Below are positions 42,601 through 57,600 of a stretch of DNA of 64,000 nucleotides, in pieces; within the stretch, counting starts at the first letter, position 1, and each line of letters begins with the position of its first letter. A program made the position numbers and the translations under genes. The notes below the pieces were generated by a model. The model was given only the letters and a program-made list of their open reading frames with translations, did no database searches and was not told the DNA's origin. The stretch comes from Gymnogyps californianus. Lineage: Eukaryota; Chordata; Aves; Accipitriformes; Cathartidae. Where the stretch lies: positions 27,693,502 to 27,757,501 of the forward strand of contig NC_059477.1 of NCBI RefSeq assembly GCF_018139145.2. Reading direction: 5' to 3'.

Positions 42601-45600
42601 TCAAATTCAAATTTTGCACTACTAAGCAACCTGGAGATAAATCTACAGTTTAAGAAAAAGAAAGAATCTAGTGCAATTTTGGATTGTACGCAGAAATGTA
42701 GGTAGTAACACAGCAAGAAAGCACTGGTATCTTATTACATAACTATGTGATTACACTGTTTCTAGATACCAAAAAAAAATTGAGATTTCCAGGATAACAA
42801 AATGAAATTATTAATATGTTATTGAAATAAAAATCAGTATTATTTAAATCTGTAATATAGAGGATACTAATAGAAACATATGGCATTGTTTTTCCACGTA
42901 TTTTTTCTAGGAAATTTTCTTTAAACTATTTATTACCTCCTTGTCCTAAGACTTGGTGCTATTTCCTAAAATCACTCTGAAAAGTCACATTGGTTTCTTC
43001 TGTTATTACACAACACTGCAAATTCATATGGTTCAAATATGATCATTTATTAATTGGTATTTGTAAAGCATCAATACGGAGGCTTTCTGCAGAAAGGTAA
43101 AAGTGAAAAATTACCTCGTACGCATCCTTAATATACGGAAAAGCTACTCCAATTTGTGGGTTGCATCTTCTATCATAAGCGTAACGCACTATAGCTACCA
43201 CTTTCAACTCATCCAATGCATGAACAAGGGCAGAAAAAGCAACTGCTGCATTCTGGGGAGGGGGGGAAAAAAAGTCGAGAGTCATGCAAGTTCTCATTAG
43301 TCTGCTGAAGTACATCTTTCACAGTGAATTCAACAGCATTGATTTAGTCAAGACTAGTTTCCATTTGAGCTGTAACTTCAACACAAACATTTTTCATGTT
43401 AAAAAAATGAAGAAGCAGAAAGGTCAAATCTCTTCATGATAGTGGATCCATTCAAAGCTGAGCAAACTTTAGATCCAGCACGTTCCACCTTTTCCACTAG
43501 GTGTGAAGAGCTCTCAGAAGTATTACAAGAGAGGGAGAAAGGGACGGAAGTCGGATCCTTAAAGGGACACATCAGAGCACTACAGTGAGGTTTTTACCTC
43601 TAATATTTAAAATAATTTGGAGGTCTGTTCTAAATAACACAGTGACAGGGCACACTGTTACTCTGCATGAGAATGGACTTCAGCACCAATTCCAGGTTCC
43701 CCACGCCCTTGCACAAACATAATATTTACCAGTTTCTCATTATTCATGAGATATGGTATTCATTTGGGGTCTAATCCAACTTCTTTTCACCCTAATGGGC
43801 AATGGAACAAGACATCTGTAAGCTGCATTAAAAATATTTGTTTTATTAACACGGAAAGACAGGACAATCTCAAGCACCACTACTATTCTTTTCTGTTCCA
43901 CAGCAAAACACTTTCAGCATTAAACTTCAGTTCACCTTACCTCATCATCTTTCGCTGCAAAGACCTTCAGAACCTGGTTGCCCATGTAGTAATGCCTCTG
44001 TATCTACAGATTCAAATGGTCAACAGTTAGCCTGATCTAAAGAAAATGTCATTAATGCAACTGGACTAATTAAATTATGAAACAACTAACACATTAGTCA
44101 AGTGAGAAGCCACAAAATTTAATTACTGTGCATAGAAGTTAAAGCCCTGTATATGTTTTGTATCTCCATTTATCACTCAATATGGATATTCAGTCATATT
44201 CGGCAGGGTATTCTCATACCTTCCTATTGATGGGCAGGAATGAAAGACTATGGTACTTGCAGCTGTTACCAGTCTGAATAATACTGCAGTAATTCAAAAG
44301 TCAGTGTGGAAAACCACAGTGGTTAATAAAAGACCTAAATCTAACTGACACCACATCTATGCTATTAAATTTTCCTAGCAAAGATATGTCAAAAAGGAGC
44401 TGAAAAAAGTCACATCCTTAATTAATAAAGCTACTTCAACAGCAACCTGCAGTACATACAGCTGTACTGGCAGAGAAGCATTTCTGTTAGCAGAGTTTAT
44501 GCTGTTCATGAACATGGCTGGCCCAAAAAACCCCAAATAAACAAAAAACCAAAACCCAAACCAAAACCACAGTTTCATCAAGGGGCATTGCTGGAATAGC
44601 TGGAGCTACAGAGGCTGAGACACACACCCAGAAAAACACTGCAGTAGTGGAAAACCTGTCACAAAGACTGCACACTACTATGAACATCGGTCAAAATGAC
44701 CTTTCTTTGTTAAAGTAAAATCTCCTCAAATTACACTATCTCCAAACTAACCTGGAGTTTCATTATTTAGCAAACTACCATAATGCTGTTGAAGTCAGTG
44801 ACAACCTGCACCAGAGCAGATCTGTATTTATTACAGCATTATTCTTCAACTCAGATTCTTCTACCTGCAATTATTCTTTGCTGTTCTGTCTTTAAAAGCT
44901 CAAGAAATTTTATGTTCAGTATAGTATAAATAACTAGACGTGTGTTATCACTACACCTTTTTTTGTTTGCAAAAAAAAGAAAATGGTCCCTTTGTAATAT
45001 TTTCAAGTATTATTTCTTGATTTACATGGCATTGCTTATAAATTAAAAATCAAAGTTTAAGCGGCCTCTGATCTTCTTTCCTGAGGGATGAGAATAACTC
45101 AGAAAAATAATATAAGGTGGTTCTATTCCTTCTTTAATTATGTATTTGGAGCTGTTCCAGTTACTCTAGTTAATAATAAATTATCTTTTCTCCAAAGTTT
45201 TTAAAAGAAACAATTTAATATAAAACATACATTTATATAGTGTCAGTATCATGATTCCAAACAATAAAATTCAGGAGCCAAAACAAAGAAGGCATGGGTC
45301 TTAAATTCCAGTTGTAGTTGAAAACTTCCTGATATCATTATCTATACAGTGTAATTTTAATCCTGTGATCACACCTGAATAATTTTATTCCACTGAGGTC
45401 TATGCAACTACTATTGGGCATAATTACTCACACTCCTAGTTACAGGACCAGAGCACACTTTAAGATATAATTCCTATTTGTTACGAAATCCACAGACAAG
45501 AGAAGCAGATCATAGAAATTATCAAAAGCAATAAATATTTTGTGCATTGAAAAAATATAAAACCAATTTGATTCATATAATTATGCCTCAGAATTAACAA

Positions 45601-48600
45601 AAATATTCCTACAATCAATTGTATTCCTACAATTAATTATTAACTATGTATTTGAAGGTATTACCACACTATCAGACGAATGGTGGGGGGCAAAAAAAAT
45701 CCACGTGAAACAACAGCTCACTTACAGGAGCATGATTCTTCTCGTCTGTTTTCCGCTTAGTTTCTGTTTTCAATAAAAGTCAGACTTCAAGTCGAAATAG
45801 GAGGCCAGCCTCCAGCATAAGAAAACACTGCACATGGTGAAACACATCTTACAGAATTAAATGAAGACAGTAAGACTCAGCTGTAGGCTAATAACTCAGG
45901 AAGAGATGCAAGAAATTGTCTCATTGAAACACTGGGTTCAGACACAACATTTCACTTGTTAGATCCAGTTGCTGGTACAGGATTTAGCAGTCCCTAACAT
46001 CCCTCTGCCCTGGCCAATCTAGGGCATATAAGCTCAAGTGTGACATGTTTCCTCAATCACTTTCAGCACACAAGCTCCTGTGTTACTTAACAACTTTAAG
46101 TTCTGAATGTCCTCAAGGAGCAACCAGGTCACAGTTCCCATTTAGGCTGGCTTCTCATTTCAATAAATGAGCATAACTTCCTGGCTCCTCAGTTAATAAT
46201 ATGCTTTGGACCATGGCACTGCAGTAGTCTAAGGGCATATCTAGCAACATGCAGGGGTCTCTGTGCCACCTGTACTGTAAAGTAAAAAAATGTTTAGTTA
46301 CATCCATTTGGGAGTAAGCTCCCACAGATGCTTCCTATTTCATTAGCATCTTTCCTTCCTGGTAAAGGTAAGGATTCCTCACCCTTCGTCAAGGGTTCTA
46401 TTTTGTTCAGGCAGCGAGACATTTCAAAGAAGAGCAGGAGGGCTGGGAGCTTTCGGAACAGAAGGTACAGAGATGCCCTATGATATCCTTTCAGTTTTCA
46501 GTGGTGAAGGGAACTCCAAGAAGAGTAAAGTTTCAGTCACCCTGTGCAATATCCTGGAGAAGAAAGAGTGGGAGCAGCTTAACATTTCTAGCAATTACTG
46601 GCGCTCACATCTCTGTACTTTCTCCTCGTGTCCTGCTTCAAGAAGGGTTTTGTTAAGCCTTTGCCTAAGGCTTTCCTAATGCTTAAGTCCTGGATTTTCC
46701 ACAGGAAATCACCTTGTGCTGGATAGCTTTTATTAAGGTACTCGCTCAATGTAAGTTTCTGACAACTTCCAGGTAAAACAAACGGTTAATACCACAAGTA
46801 CAGGTAAGTGCGTACAAACATCAAGCATCTCATTGAAATATGGAGAGTTTTTGAATGATGTTATCTTCATCTAAGTTCTATGAAGTCTTCACTACATTTA
46901 GTTTTTGTTATAGTAGAAACAAGAAGCAAGTCACGGTTCACAAACTAATCCTTACGGAAATGAGAATGAACGCAGTCAGTTCTCAGGCTTTCTTTAACAT
47001 TTCTTTAATGTTGAGGGAGAGACTTCTTCTGTTAAGAACACCACCACACTCGTGGCTGGACAAAGCCCAAAAAGGCTTCTGCATGCCCTGAACAGAAGAG
47101 AGACCATCTTCTGTTGCAGCTCTGGCATCACTATTTAAGTTCGTGAGATGAAATGAAACTACAGTACCTCTGTCTCCACGTTGCAGAGATCTGAGTTCAG
47201 TGGCTCTGGCTTCACTTGAGGGCTCAATGCCCACACTTATGAGCTTCTCTCCTTCACAAGACTACATACTGTTTACATGTACAAGAATCAGCAAATAAGT
47301 CACCTCTGTATACCTGACTGCAGATGCCCCATTCTCAATACTGGAACCCAGTACAACACCACAACTTTAGTGAATTTAAACTGAAATCAATTGTCTTGAA
47401 CAATCCAGGAAGTTGAATGGGAAGAAGTCTAGTACTGTACCTGAGAGGATCTGCTGAATCCCAAAACAGAAAAACATTTTGCTTCTGTTTTGTATTTCAT
47501 TTGCTCTTCATCTTCCTTGGAAAAAGGAACTATATCACTCCCATAGCGAAACCCTGGAGAGCAAGAGAAGAGCATCTGGTAAGCATATGGGCCTACAATT
47601 CTAACACCGAAATTAGTTCTCTGAATATTTTAACAACGCATGTATGCCCCACAGCTACACTCCACACACACTCATCAAATTACCTTCCCTGTTAACAAAA
47701 AAACCACACACCCCATCGACACATTTTGTACTTCATGAACAGCAGTTGCACTCCTTGTGCATCGTTTTATGTAACACAGCTACGCTCGTAGAGAGCGGGA
47801 AAGAAAATAAGGGAACTGAACATCTTGCCCAACAAAGTTATGCTCACAGAACAGATTCAAGCAAATCAGAATAGATTTCAGCAAACAGACTGCAACACTC
47901 CCTGCAAATGTAATGCAAAACCCAAACATACCACAAATCATGGACAGGAAATGACACCAGAAGGGATTCAGAGAACAAAATGTGTTAACAGTGGAAGTGA
48001 GATATACCCTCACACGCAATGGAAAACCAAAACACTCTTGTATGCAGAAGTGGTCTTTCTATATATTTCTGTGTTTTACTTCCCATGCCTTACATTACAG
48101 GGATATCTCCACGAAATAGGAAGCTGTTAGTTTCTCAGAGGTATCATCTGTTCCAACCGCTTATTCTCCCACCTCAAGCTCCAATATCCTCCCTGTAACA
48201 TCATTACTTTATTATACTGTCAGAGACTAAGGATGATCTCCTCAGGTGTGAAGAAAGCAGAAGGAACAGAGGTAAATCCCTGGATGAAAAACCTATATGC
48301 AGATACGTTTTTCCCAGAAGCTCAAAAGCAAACACACAGGCAGAATGAAAGAAATTTCAGTATGGGTGCTTCAAATGCCAAATATTGTCTAATCATGACA
48401 TTTCTCAAAAGGTCCACAAAAGTCCACTAGGCATCAGCAGCCTTTTAACTGTAAGAAATATCACACCATTGACAGAGAAATTTTTGGTCTCTCTTGTTCA
48501 CACTGAACTGTTCATCACTTCTTTTTACTAGCATCCTGCAACCACTCACCAACTTAGGCAGTCAGGACATCAGCAGAGAATGGTCACAAATGCTTCAAAA

Positions 48601-51600
48601 TACATTCACTATAAAAAGTGGATTTCTTTTTTTAATTTTACTAAAAGTTTTGAAGTTATAAAACATAAACAGATTACTAGCTTTCAAGTATCATTTCTGC
48701 TTAAAGAAACAAGGAAAATCACACTGTCATTGGGACATTTTTATCTGCTACTGCTACAAAACACCTATGATTGCTACAATTGAAAGAGGTTAAATAAAAA
48801 AATACAGTATTTATCTTAATTTTTCAATTTATTTTATTCATTTGAGAGCACTTTCTATACTGTTATCTGAATAGTTCTGCCCTTTATAGTTAATACACTT
48901 GCCCTACTTGTGTGGGATTGAAACAGCAAAGGAAAGAAAAAAATTAGTAACAAAATGTATCTATACAATTGCAAAAAATTAAACATATTTGCTTAACTCC
49001 ATTTTTGAAAAGTAGAATATTTGATACTGTTTCTGGGGCCTTTAGTCTTCTAAGAAATTTAATCCACTCGGAAAGAAGCTGAAGGTTATAAAAGAAGTAT
49101 TCTGCATACCACTACTTCAGATTCAACCTGTTATGGAATTTAAACAGCAAAGCTAATAGACTCTTGAACACTGAATCTTCCTTTAATGGTTTCATCTTCC
49201 CAACTGCAGAATATCTAGAGCAGTTGGTTATCTAGAAAAAAAGCAGTGTTATGAAAGTATTCATGTTATCAGTACAATTGAACATTTGAAAACAGAATAG
49301 AGGTAACAGCACTGCTCACTACAGAACTGAGGTATGGTCCTCCACAGAATACGGTTCAGAAAGCTGTAGTGCCTTCCAAGTTCCACCTGGTGGTATTATT
49401 ATTCCTATTACTGGTAAAAGAAAGAATTTTTAAAATATGTGAAGACAAAGAGTCTCACATAACAGTCTCTGCATTCCATCAGCTTACAGAGCTTACATTC
49501 TAAGATCACAGCAAGGCTTCAAAGTATAAAACTAAAAGGCACTTAGGCGATTTAAGAGTACAAGCTATTATCTTCGGTTTGTCTTCAGGGTGCACATAAA
49601 GAAGTCATACCTTGAATAGTATCATCTCTCTGAACCTCTGTCTCGTCATCATCATTCAAACAGTAAACAGTTTCTTTTTGCACATCATCTTTTCTGAGGG
49701 TTTTAGCATCCACAATTGTCCAAATCTTTTTCACCTTCTCTTCTGTGACCTTTATATCAGAATTCAAAGAAAAGTAACATTTAACATTTCAGTGGGATCC
49801 AGAGTGCTTACCAGAACATGCAAAAAATTCTTAGACCAAGTGCTGCATTATTTTGCCAATAAGGGACTAATAATGACAGCCCCAAATAGGCATCTCTGAC
49901 TGCTACCACAGTGCTTTCAGCACACTGTTTCATCTGGATGAGATCTAACACCTGAACTATATCATATTGACTGCATACTTGTCTTGGTTATTCATTAAAG
50001 CCATGGGCTAAGTCATTTGTGGAAGTCTTTTAGTCACAGGATAACGTGTAACTTGCTTGCTATGTATTTTACTTCCTCCACCTACATAAATGCTTTTGAC
50101 AAAGCATGAAGATGTGTGTTAAAGATACAAGAAGACTCAATGCTCATTCAGCTTGTTTGCCCAAGTTTTGCATCAGGCTTACTACACTACAGGATAAAAA
50201 TACCCTATATTACTGCAACTTCCCCAAAAGGCAGAAAAAGATCCCAGTTGCATTACGAGACTGGGAGGGGAAAGAAGGAATAATATCTGCAATGAGTGAA
50301 TGTTTCCCAAGTACAGGGAAAGAAAAACGTTTTCTTTTCTCTCTACTTAAGTGAAATTGATGGTATACCTAGTGAATGAGAAGAAAAATGGAGAACTGGG
50401 CAGAAAACAGAAAAGACAGAATAGATTACATCAGCAGATATCACAAGTCTATTCCTAGCTCTGATACAACTGCTGTATGACCTCAGGCTAGTCACTTGGT
50501 TCATGTTGCTTACTCTCCCAAGCTTAATTTATTTCGTGTGTGAACACCTTTGGGAGGGGACTCTTACTGCATATTTGTACAGGTCTGGCACAATATCCTA
50601 ATAAAAATTATGAATAAGTATAAATAGAAAGCTGGCAGCAGAGATCTCTTTCAAAGCTAGTATGCCTATCTCTCAGAAATCAGGTATGTTTCATAATATA
50701 TCTTCCTGAAACCTTGCAATATTGGCCAGACTCTTAGTCTTGGGTTCAAATAACAAACTAATTAATCACCATCTCACCAGATCCATCAATGCTGCCACAC
50801 TATATAGTTACCTATTAATTATTCAATAACTAGAATTTTGCACATTTTCTGTATTTAAATACACTTACTTCTTCCTAGCACTGTGTGAAGGACCCATATA
50901 AACTGTAAGGGAAACAGACTGTGCACAAGCTCTGCCACGCAGGATAAAGCGAACAAGCTGAAAAAACATACCTTTTTTTCCAAGTCTGAAATAACAATAG
51001 ATGTGATTCGAAACAATAGCTGATAAAACATTTACACCCACCATTTTACATACACATGTGCATAATTCTTCTCATGCCTAAGGCCTAAGAAATATATATT
51101 GTCTCATTCAGCTGCAGACATATCACTGATGCTGAATGGAAATCTTCACACAATCGCAGCATTCTTAAGCAGGTTCGTCAACTTCAATACCATTAAGTGT
51201 CACAGCGTAGATAGCAATTACTTCTATTTCTGTACATCATGAATTTTAGTTCTTTAACATATGCATACAATATGGTGAAGTTAGAGTTGCTGTGGGAACC
51301 ACAGTTTTAGATGTACTGGCTTCTACACACATAAAATCTCTACCATAATTATTTTGGATGTTGTTTTATCTTTTATTTTCTTAGCTTTAAGGAAGAAACA
51401 TGCAGCTGCACCTAACTTGCTGCCAAAATACACTAACACATAGGATTTATGAACTTACTGATTTGTAGGCCACAATCCTTATAGACAAATTAGAACCAAT
51501 AGTGAGCTGGCAGGGCCAAGCCATAGGTCTTCTTTCTATTTTCTTAAACATTGAAAGACGCTCCAGGCTCTCTCTAAATGAAGGAATCAGGAAAACAGAA

Positions 51601-54600
51601 ATGAACTCTGGTGAACTGTAATAAAATATTACAGACAATACACTCTCTTCAAGGAGATGCAGGAATCCAATTGTTTCAGCTTAGACTGCATAAAGCATTA
51701 GAAAATAAACTGTATGAATAATCTTGTCATTAACTATTGTCAGAAGAGATAATGAAAAAGAGAGGTGGTACAGTAGATTATTCCCGTCTTGAGCCTTTAT
51801 GATGGTGTGACATTAGGGCTTACAGACAGTATGTTAGGTCTGTGATGAAACTACACAATTGCTTATTAAGCATTTTACATTTATCTGTGCTCACCCAATT
51901 AGGGCATGTAGTTAGCTGAACAACCCAAATTAGAAAAGGCTCTCTAAGCGGTAAAATGTTTTCTGCAGTGGAGGTGAAGAAATAAAGAATCCAGTTTCAA
52001 TTAACAGGATTTTGTTTGTGTGGTAATTAACTTTTGACACTTTTTTTTTTATACAGTACTAATGAACTCATTATTTTCAGGGCATTCTGTTAGAGTGAAA
52101 CAAGTTACTCTGAGTATTTCTAGCCTAAACAGCATATATACAAGTTCATAAAACACAAAAAAAAGGAACTGTAATGATTTTATATTAAAAAGTGTTAACT
52201 CAGTTGCACAACTTTAAGCATTGGCATCCAAAAATTAAAAATTTACAGTAAAAGTAATTTATAATCTATTATTGTGAAATCAAATAGGCTTGCACCCTAG
52301 AACAGCTTTCAGCTAATACAAACTGTATCAGCTATTTTGCTGTAAAATTCCAATGCAAAGAAAGCACTCAGAAAATTTTCTATTGCATGATGAAGCAGAT
52401 AAAATAGTGTTGACCTCACCTTTTTCACATGATGATAAAACCCAAAATCTACCTATCTCTTGATTAAAGCACTTATCTGGCAGAAATTAAGATCAACTCC
52501 TAAAAACAATAGAACAGAATTCAACTTGGTATTCTACTTTTCAAGTTTCTTAGGATAAGCAGGGGTTTTTTTGAAAATTCTAACAGAGGCACAAGAAGAA
52601 AATGTGTTGGGATTTTTATAATGACATAAACACTGTATTTCCTTTTTAATTTTTTTTTTCCTTGGGGAAAGGAAGGAAGGAAAAGTTATTCTGGCAATAG
52701 AGACATCAATATAGGATTTTTAAAAAGAACCTGTTACTACATCATTAGAAGCACTGCAACACATACATTCAAGAATGAATGTGAAAATCAAATACCTAAG
52801 TGTAAAATGCCTAAAACTGTCATTTAAGCTCAATTTATTAACTCTATCCTTTAATTTCTTATATTTATAGAAGAAAAATGCTCCCTGTTATCAAAGAAGA
52901 CTCAGCCAATAAAACCCTAGTAAATGCACATTTCAACTTGTATTTTAAAAACACGTCTCTTCTCCTCTGCTCTCCAACCCCTTCCCCCAAACCCCAGAGG
53001 CAGCAGAAGTACCTCCTGTCCGATAAGTCAGAATATCAAACCCTAAAAAAATACAACAAAATTTTCTCACTTACTTTCCTGGCATGACTAATTTATTTTC
53101 ACAAGTTGTAATATTTTTACCAGCAGGAATAATGAATATAGGAAAACAGACACTGTATCTGAGTTGGTAAATTATCATGACAGATTTGCAAGGCTCACTT
53201 CTTAAAGCTTGATAAGCAACTTAACTGCATCTAAAACCTCACATATTCTTAAAACAACTTAAAAAACTAAAGCTTTAATCTATTAGCCAAATGCCTATTT
53301 ATCCAAAGATTTTGGATTTCCCCTGACAGCATGGCACAAAGACAGCTTATACAGTAGCAAGAGCCTGCGATAAAAAAAAAATATATAAAGAAGGGGCCAA
53401 GCCACATAGTAGCTTCATGCATATGGATTATCCTAAAGGATAAACGGGCCCAGAAAGATACTGCTTTTCTGTGCAGTCTTTTGATGCAATGACAAAGCCT
53501 GCTTTTTTCTAGAGACTGAGACCGCTCTGTTGACTAGTATGGAATACATACACAGTGATACATGTTTCTTCACTAATCCACGCTAATGCTCAAATAACAG
53601 TTTAACTGGCTGCTGAGGTGCAAAGCAGATCAGCTGGGCAGGGTGAGGGAAAGAAACCCCACAAATAAAATGATGAATAACAGCATGCAAACGTCTAGCC
53701 ACCACCCTCATCTAAAAATTAGACTTGATAATCACATTACAGCTATGGTCTACTCAGCTTCCTGAAAAACACGTTGTCTGAAAGATCACACTTCATAATT
53801 GTAGACTAGAACTACTAAGACATAACATCAGACTTTTATAAGGCACATAGATGCCTTTTGCTTGTTTCCCAACTGAGACAACACCTATGTTGAAAAGTCT
53901 TGGATATATCATTAGCTACAGTTTTTCAGACACACATATATATTTTTATTCTTTCATTGGGGAAACATCAAGTGAAAAAACATCTTTCAATTCTTGCATA
54001 AGGAATGCTGCTAAAAAAGTATATTGTTTGGCACAATGGCACAGTAGCCTGTGATTAAAGAGCAGGATTCAACAAACAACATTACTCAAAACATTTGTGG
54101 GAATTTGATAAACTAGTGAGCTAAAAGAAGTCTGCGACCAAGGAACAAAGGCTACCATCAAATCCAAATGTTCTACCTGCACTACGTCACAAATTCCCAC
54201 TCTTTCTATAAAGGAGATTTCAAAAGTATGTTTTGGAAATATTCCCTCCAAAATTCACCAACACTAAAGATGGAAGAAAACTGATTTTTTCCTTTAAATA
54301 CAGATATAGAAAATTCTTTTTCCACTGAAATCTGTAAGCTTTTCTACCTACTCTAAAGCCACTGAAGAAGCTGTTTGAAAGGGACTGAGTATACAATAAG
54401 TTATAAAATTCACTGACTTCAGTGAAACTGGAAGCCAAGTGACTGATTACTTAATTTCATCTTTTTGCAAATAAATCAGAAAGTAAATTTACAGTATGAT
54501 AAAGAGGATTAGCCAAGTTTACCTGAAAGTATAAATTTCTTCCAGCCCTCCTTCTTCGTCCAAAGTATGCATCAGTTTCCTCACCACATCAATGCCTTCC

Positions 54601-57600
54601 TTCTGTTGCTCAGTTAAACTCTTTCTTGGAAAAGAGTTTCTGTGCACATGAGAACGTATACTGGCACTTGTATCTCCACCTCCATCACCAACATCCACTG
54701 GAAATGGCAGACTAAGAACACAAGCAGAAGCACTTAGTTTGACTTTCTTAACTAAATAACCAAACAAAAACAAAACACAAATTGTATCAGGATCAACAAC
54801 TTCTATCTAGCTGCAGCCAGACGTATAAAGAGCCACATGGCTTGCGAAACAACATGAAGTAGTATTTCAGGTCTACTTGGCATTGGTAACATCTTGACCA
54901 GAGTGCTGCACCAGTTCCGGGCATCATACATCAATAAAGATGTCCACATACAGGAAGGGATTAGGGAGTAAAGACAATGCTGATTAGAAAACAAGATGTA
55001 TGAAAAAAGATTGAACAAAATAAAGCCCATAGAGAAGGGAGTCAGAGGGCAAGACAGTCTTAAATATAAAAGGCTGTTGCAGAGAGGAAGGGAACAATTG
55101 GTTCTTCATATTCAGCCTGCACTCAAATCACATCATGGAGTCAGGTCAGGTATGCAAAAACCTGATAAAGGCATTTCAAACCATAGTCTCTAAAACCAAC
55201 TGCCTGAGGAGATGGAATAGTCTCCATCACTGGAAATCTTTATGAAAAATTAGACAAACACCGCTCAGCAATGACAAACATACAACTGACCCAGTCTGAA
55301 CTAGACGATTGCTCTAGATGACTCGTTAAAGGCCATTCCAGGCCTGTGATTCTGTATCGGCTCCAAATGCCAGGAAACGGGACTTTATCTGCAGTGGGGC
55401 TTTTAGGTATTTCTGGAATAAATGTTACTCTTTGAGACTTTAATAGCTTACAACACTAGATGAATTTCTGACTGAAGATGACACGTTTTCCTGCACTTCA
55501 AGAATCAGATTTAAAAATTTAGCCAGGGGTTATAAATAAAATGATTTTGCTGCTCTTAAAAATATAACAGAGTTAACTAAGTATAATAACCACAGAAAAG
55601 AGATGTGTAAGATCCTCTACTCTGTGCCCCTGACAATGCCTGCAGATTTTTCAAACCTTTAATCTGATCCAATTTTGAATGAACCACATGATAACCTTTT
55701 ACCACATTTCCACAAAGTAAAAGAATTTTAGCATGGTATTATGTTTTCAAAAAAGCAGCCTACAGATCTCTACCTTACTTTCACCTCATTAGTCCTCACT
55801 AAACTTATCTGTGGAGCAACATACAATAAGCAGAGTTAACAATATGCACAACGATGTCACATACAGCAGAATTAAAGATCAAACATCAGCAAAGTGTTTG
55901 GTACCTTTTTAGGAATCAGCACCCACTGACAAATAGAGAAATTGTATTTTAAAGCTGTTACAAGAGCAAAAAGCTTCAAATCTCTGATACATAAAAGTTA
56001 GACTACTTTCATTATACAGTGCTTAGAGATTCCTGTGATGAGAACTGTATAATACCCAAAGCTACACAGTGCTCAGCATGGCCTTCGCACTTGATAACAG
56101 GGAGGAAAACCAACTATCTGCCACAAGTTACAACCTAATCAATAAACAGGGCATAAGAGACGGAAGCATGGGTTACAACAAAAGGACAAGGCTTAGCAAG
56201 AAATTATTTTTAAATCAGTATCCTGAGCATTTTACATTTGTACATGTATTTCTCAAAGCATCATTTGCTCATGCGGCTGGCAGACAGGGTGTAAATCTGC
56301 AGCTAATGCTTTAACAGCAACGTTTCCCTAGTGCTTCTATTAGCCACAGGGCTTTTCCTTTGCTACGTTACAGACAGAGAAAATGTAAAGATGTATCAGA
56401 AATCTCACAGAATAAAACTGCAATGTTAACTTGTGGTGGTAGCATCTGTGCTAGTCTGCACAGCAAACTACAGGTATGGAAACAAGGTAGCAGGGGCTAA
56501 ATACCAGGTCTCTGAAAGATGTAGTCTGGCTGGCAGCATGTACTCAGGTTCATGGTGTTGTGTCTCCACTGCCTCCAGTGCCAAAAATAGCTCAAATAAG
56601 CTAGAAGGGGCATGTCAATGTATGTTGCCAGCATATCATCTTTTACTGTGTAGACAGAACCTGAGAGTAGTCTGATATTTTTACATTCAGCCTCTCCCAA
56701 GCACAGGCAAAAAAGAATTTTTTTGTGGAGGATCAGACCATGATTTTCAGTCACACTTTCCTACCTAAGCCCTCTGTTATCTTGCAGGTGGGTCCGCAAA
56801 TGGCTTTAATAAATTTATCAAGTTCGCAACATTGCTCCTTACAGAATGCTGGATCTAGGCAAAAGTAAATATTAAAATGGTCAGAAGTAAAACTGCAGCT
56901 TTGACTGTCTCCTGTGAAATTATTTGTTATAAACAGCAAACATTAGCATTCACACAAAGTTTTGCTTTTAAATAAACTCCTACTAGAAGGCCTATAGCTT
57001 CCTACGTTACCGTCATGTGCAACAACTAGATCTCAGCACCACCATTGATTCTTCAGATCAATGCCTATACCAACACAGCCAAGGGATTCCTGTCATAACA
57101 CTTAAGACATTGCTCCCATTTTCCACTTCCATTTTCCAAGCCCATCACTGTGAATATAACCCTTCTCCTCAGACTTGCTCTTCTACTGACACCAGAATCA
57201 GGCCATAAATGTCTGCAACAGTACCTCATTATTTCTTCCTAGTAACTCCGTTACCTAAAAGGATCTAGGCTGTTGCTGTGACAAAACCACTATTTCTGAG
57301 GCTATTTCTGGCTCGTTGTTTCCCACTTCTCTGCTTATATAGATCTTTTGTCTCCCATTTTAGACTTTGGCTCTAAGCTATAAGCTTAACTAGAGAAGAA
57401 GTCATCATCCTAACATGTATTTGCACATCACTTAATCAAGGGGACTTGTCTCATGGCATTGTGTAATTGCTAGAAGTACTTATAACAATCATATTACATA
57501 CTGGTACACCTCTATAGAAACAATACATCAGCAGATCACTAGCTCCTTCAAGATTGTTATTAAGAAAGAATAATAATTTCCCTTTACAAAAAAAGGCACA

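Larger units (their letters stand above)
34812..47440 (-). other. XRCC5: XRCC5 introns 9 to 13
   Basis: The introns are 9 (44004-47440), 10 (43253-43940), 11 (41115-43114), 12 (39768-41023) and 13 (34812-39633). Intron 11 holds the solo LTR and intron 9 an A/C-rich tract. Intron 13 has a short TA run near 35649 and a 119-codon frame (37083-37442) without recognisable homology. Otherwise nothing is identifiable. Confidence 0.85.

Noticed and set aside
42332..42716. Open frames on both strands over and beside the LTR
   Set aside because: They lie wholly or largely in LTR sequence, including its ATT-rich part, and carry no retroviral protein similarity.
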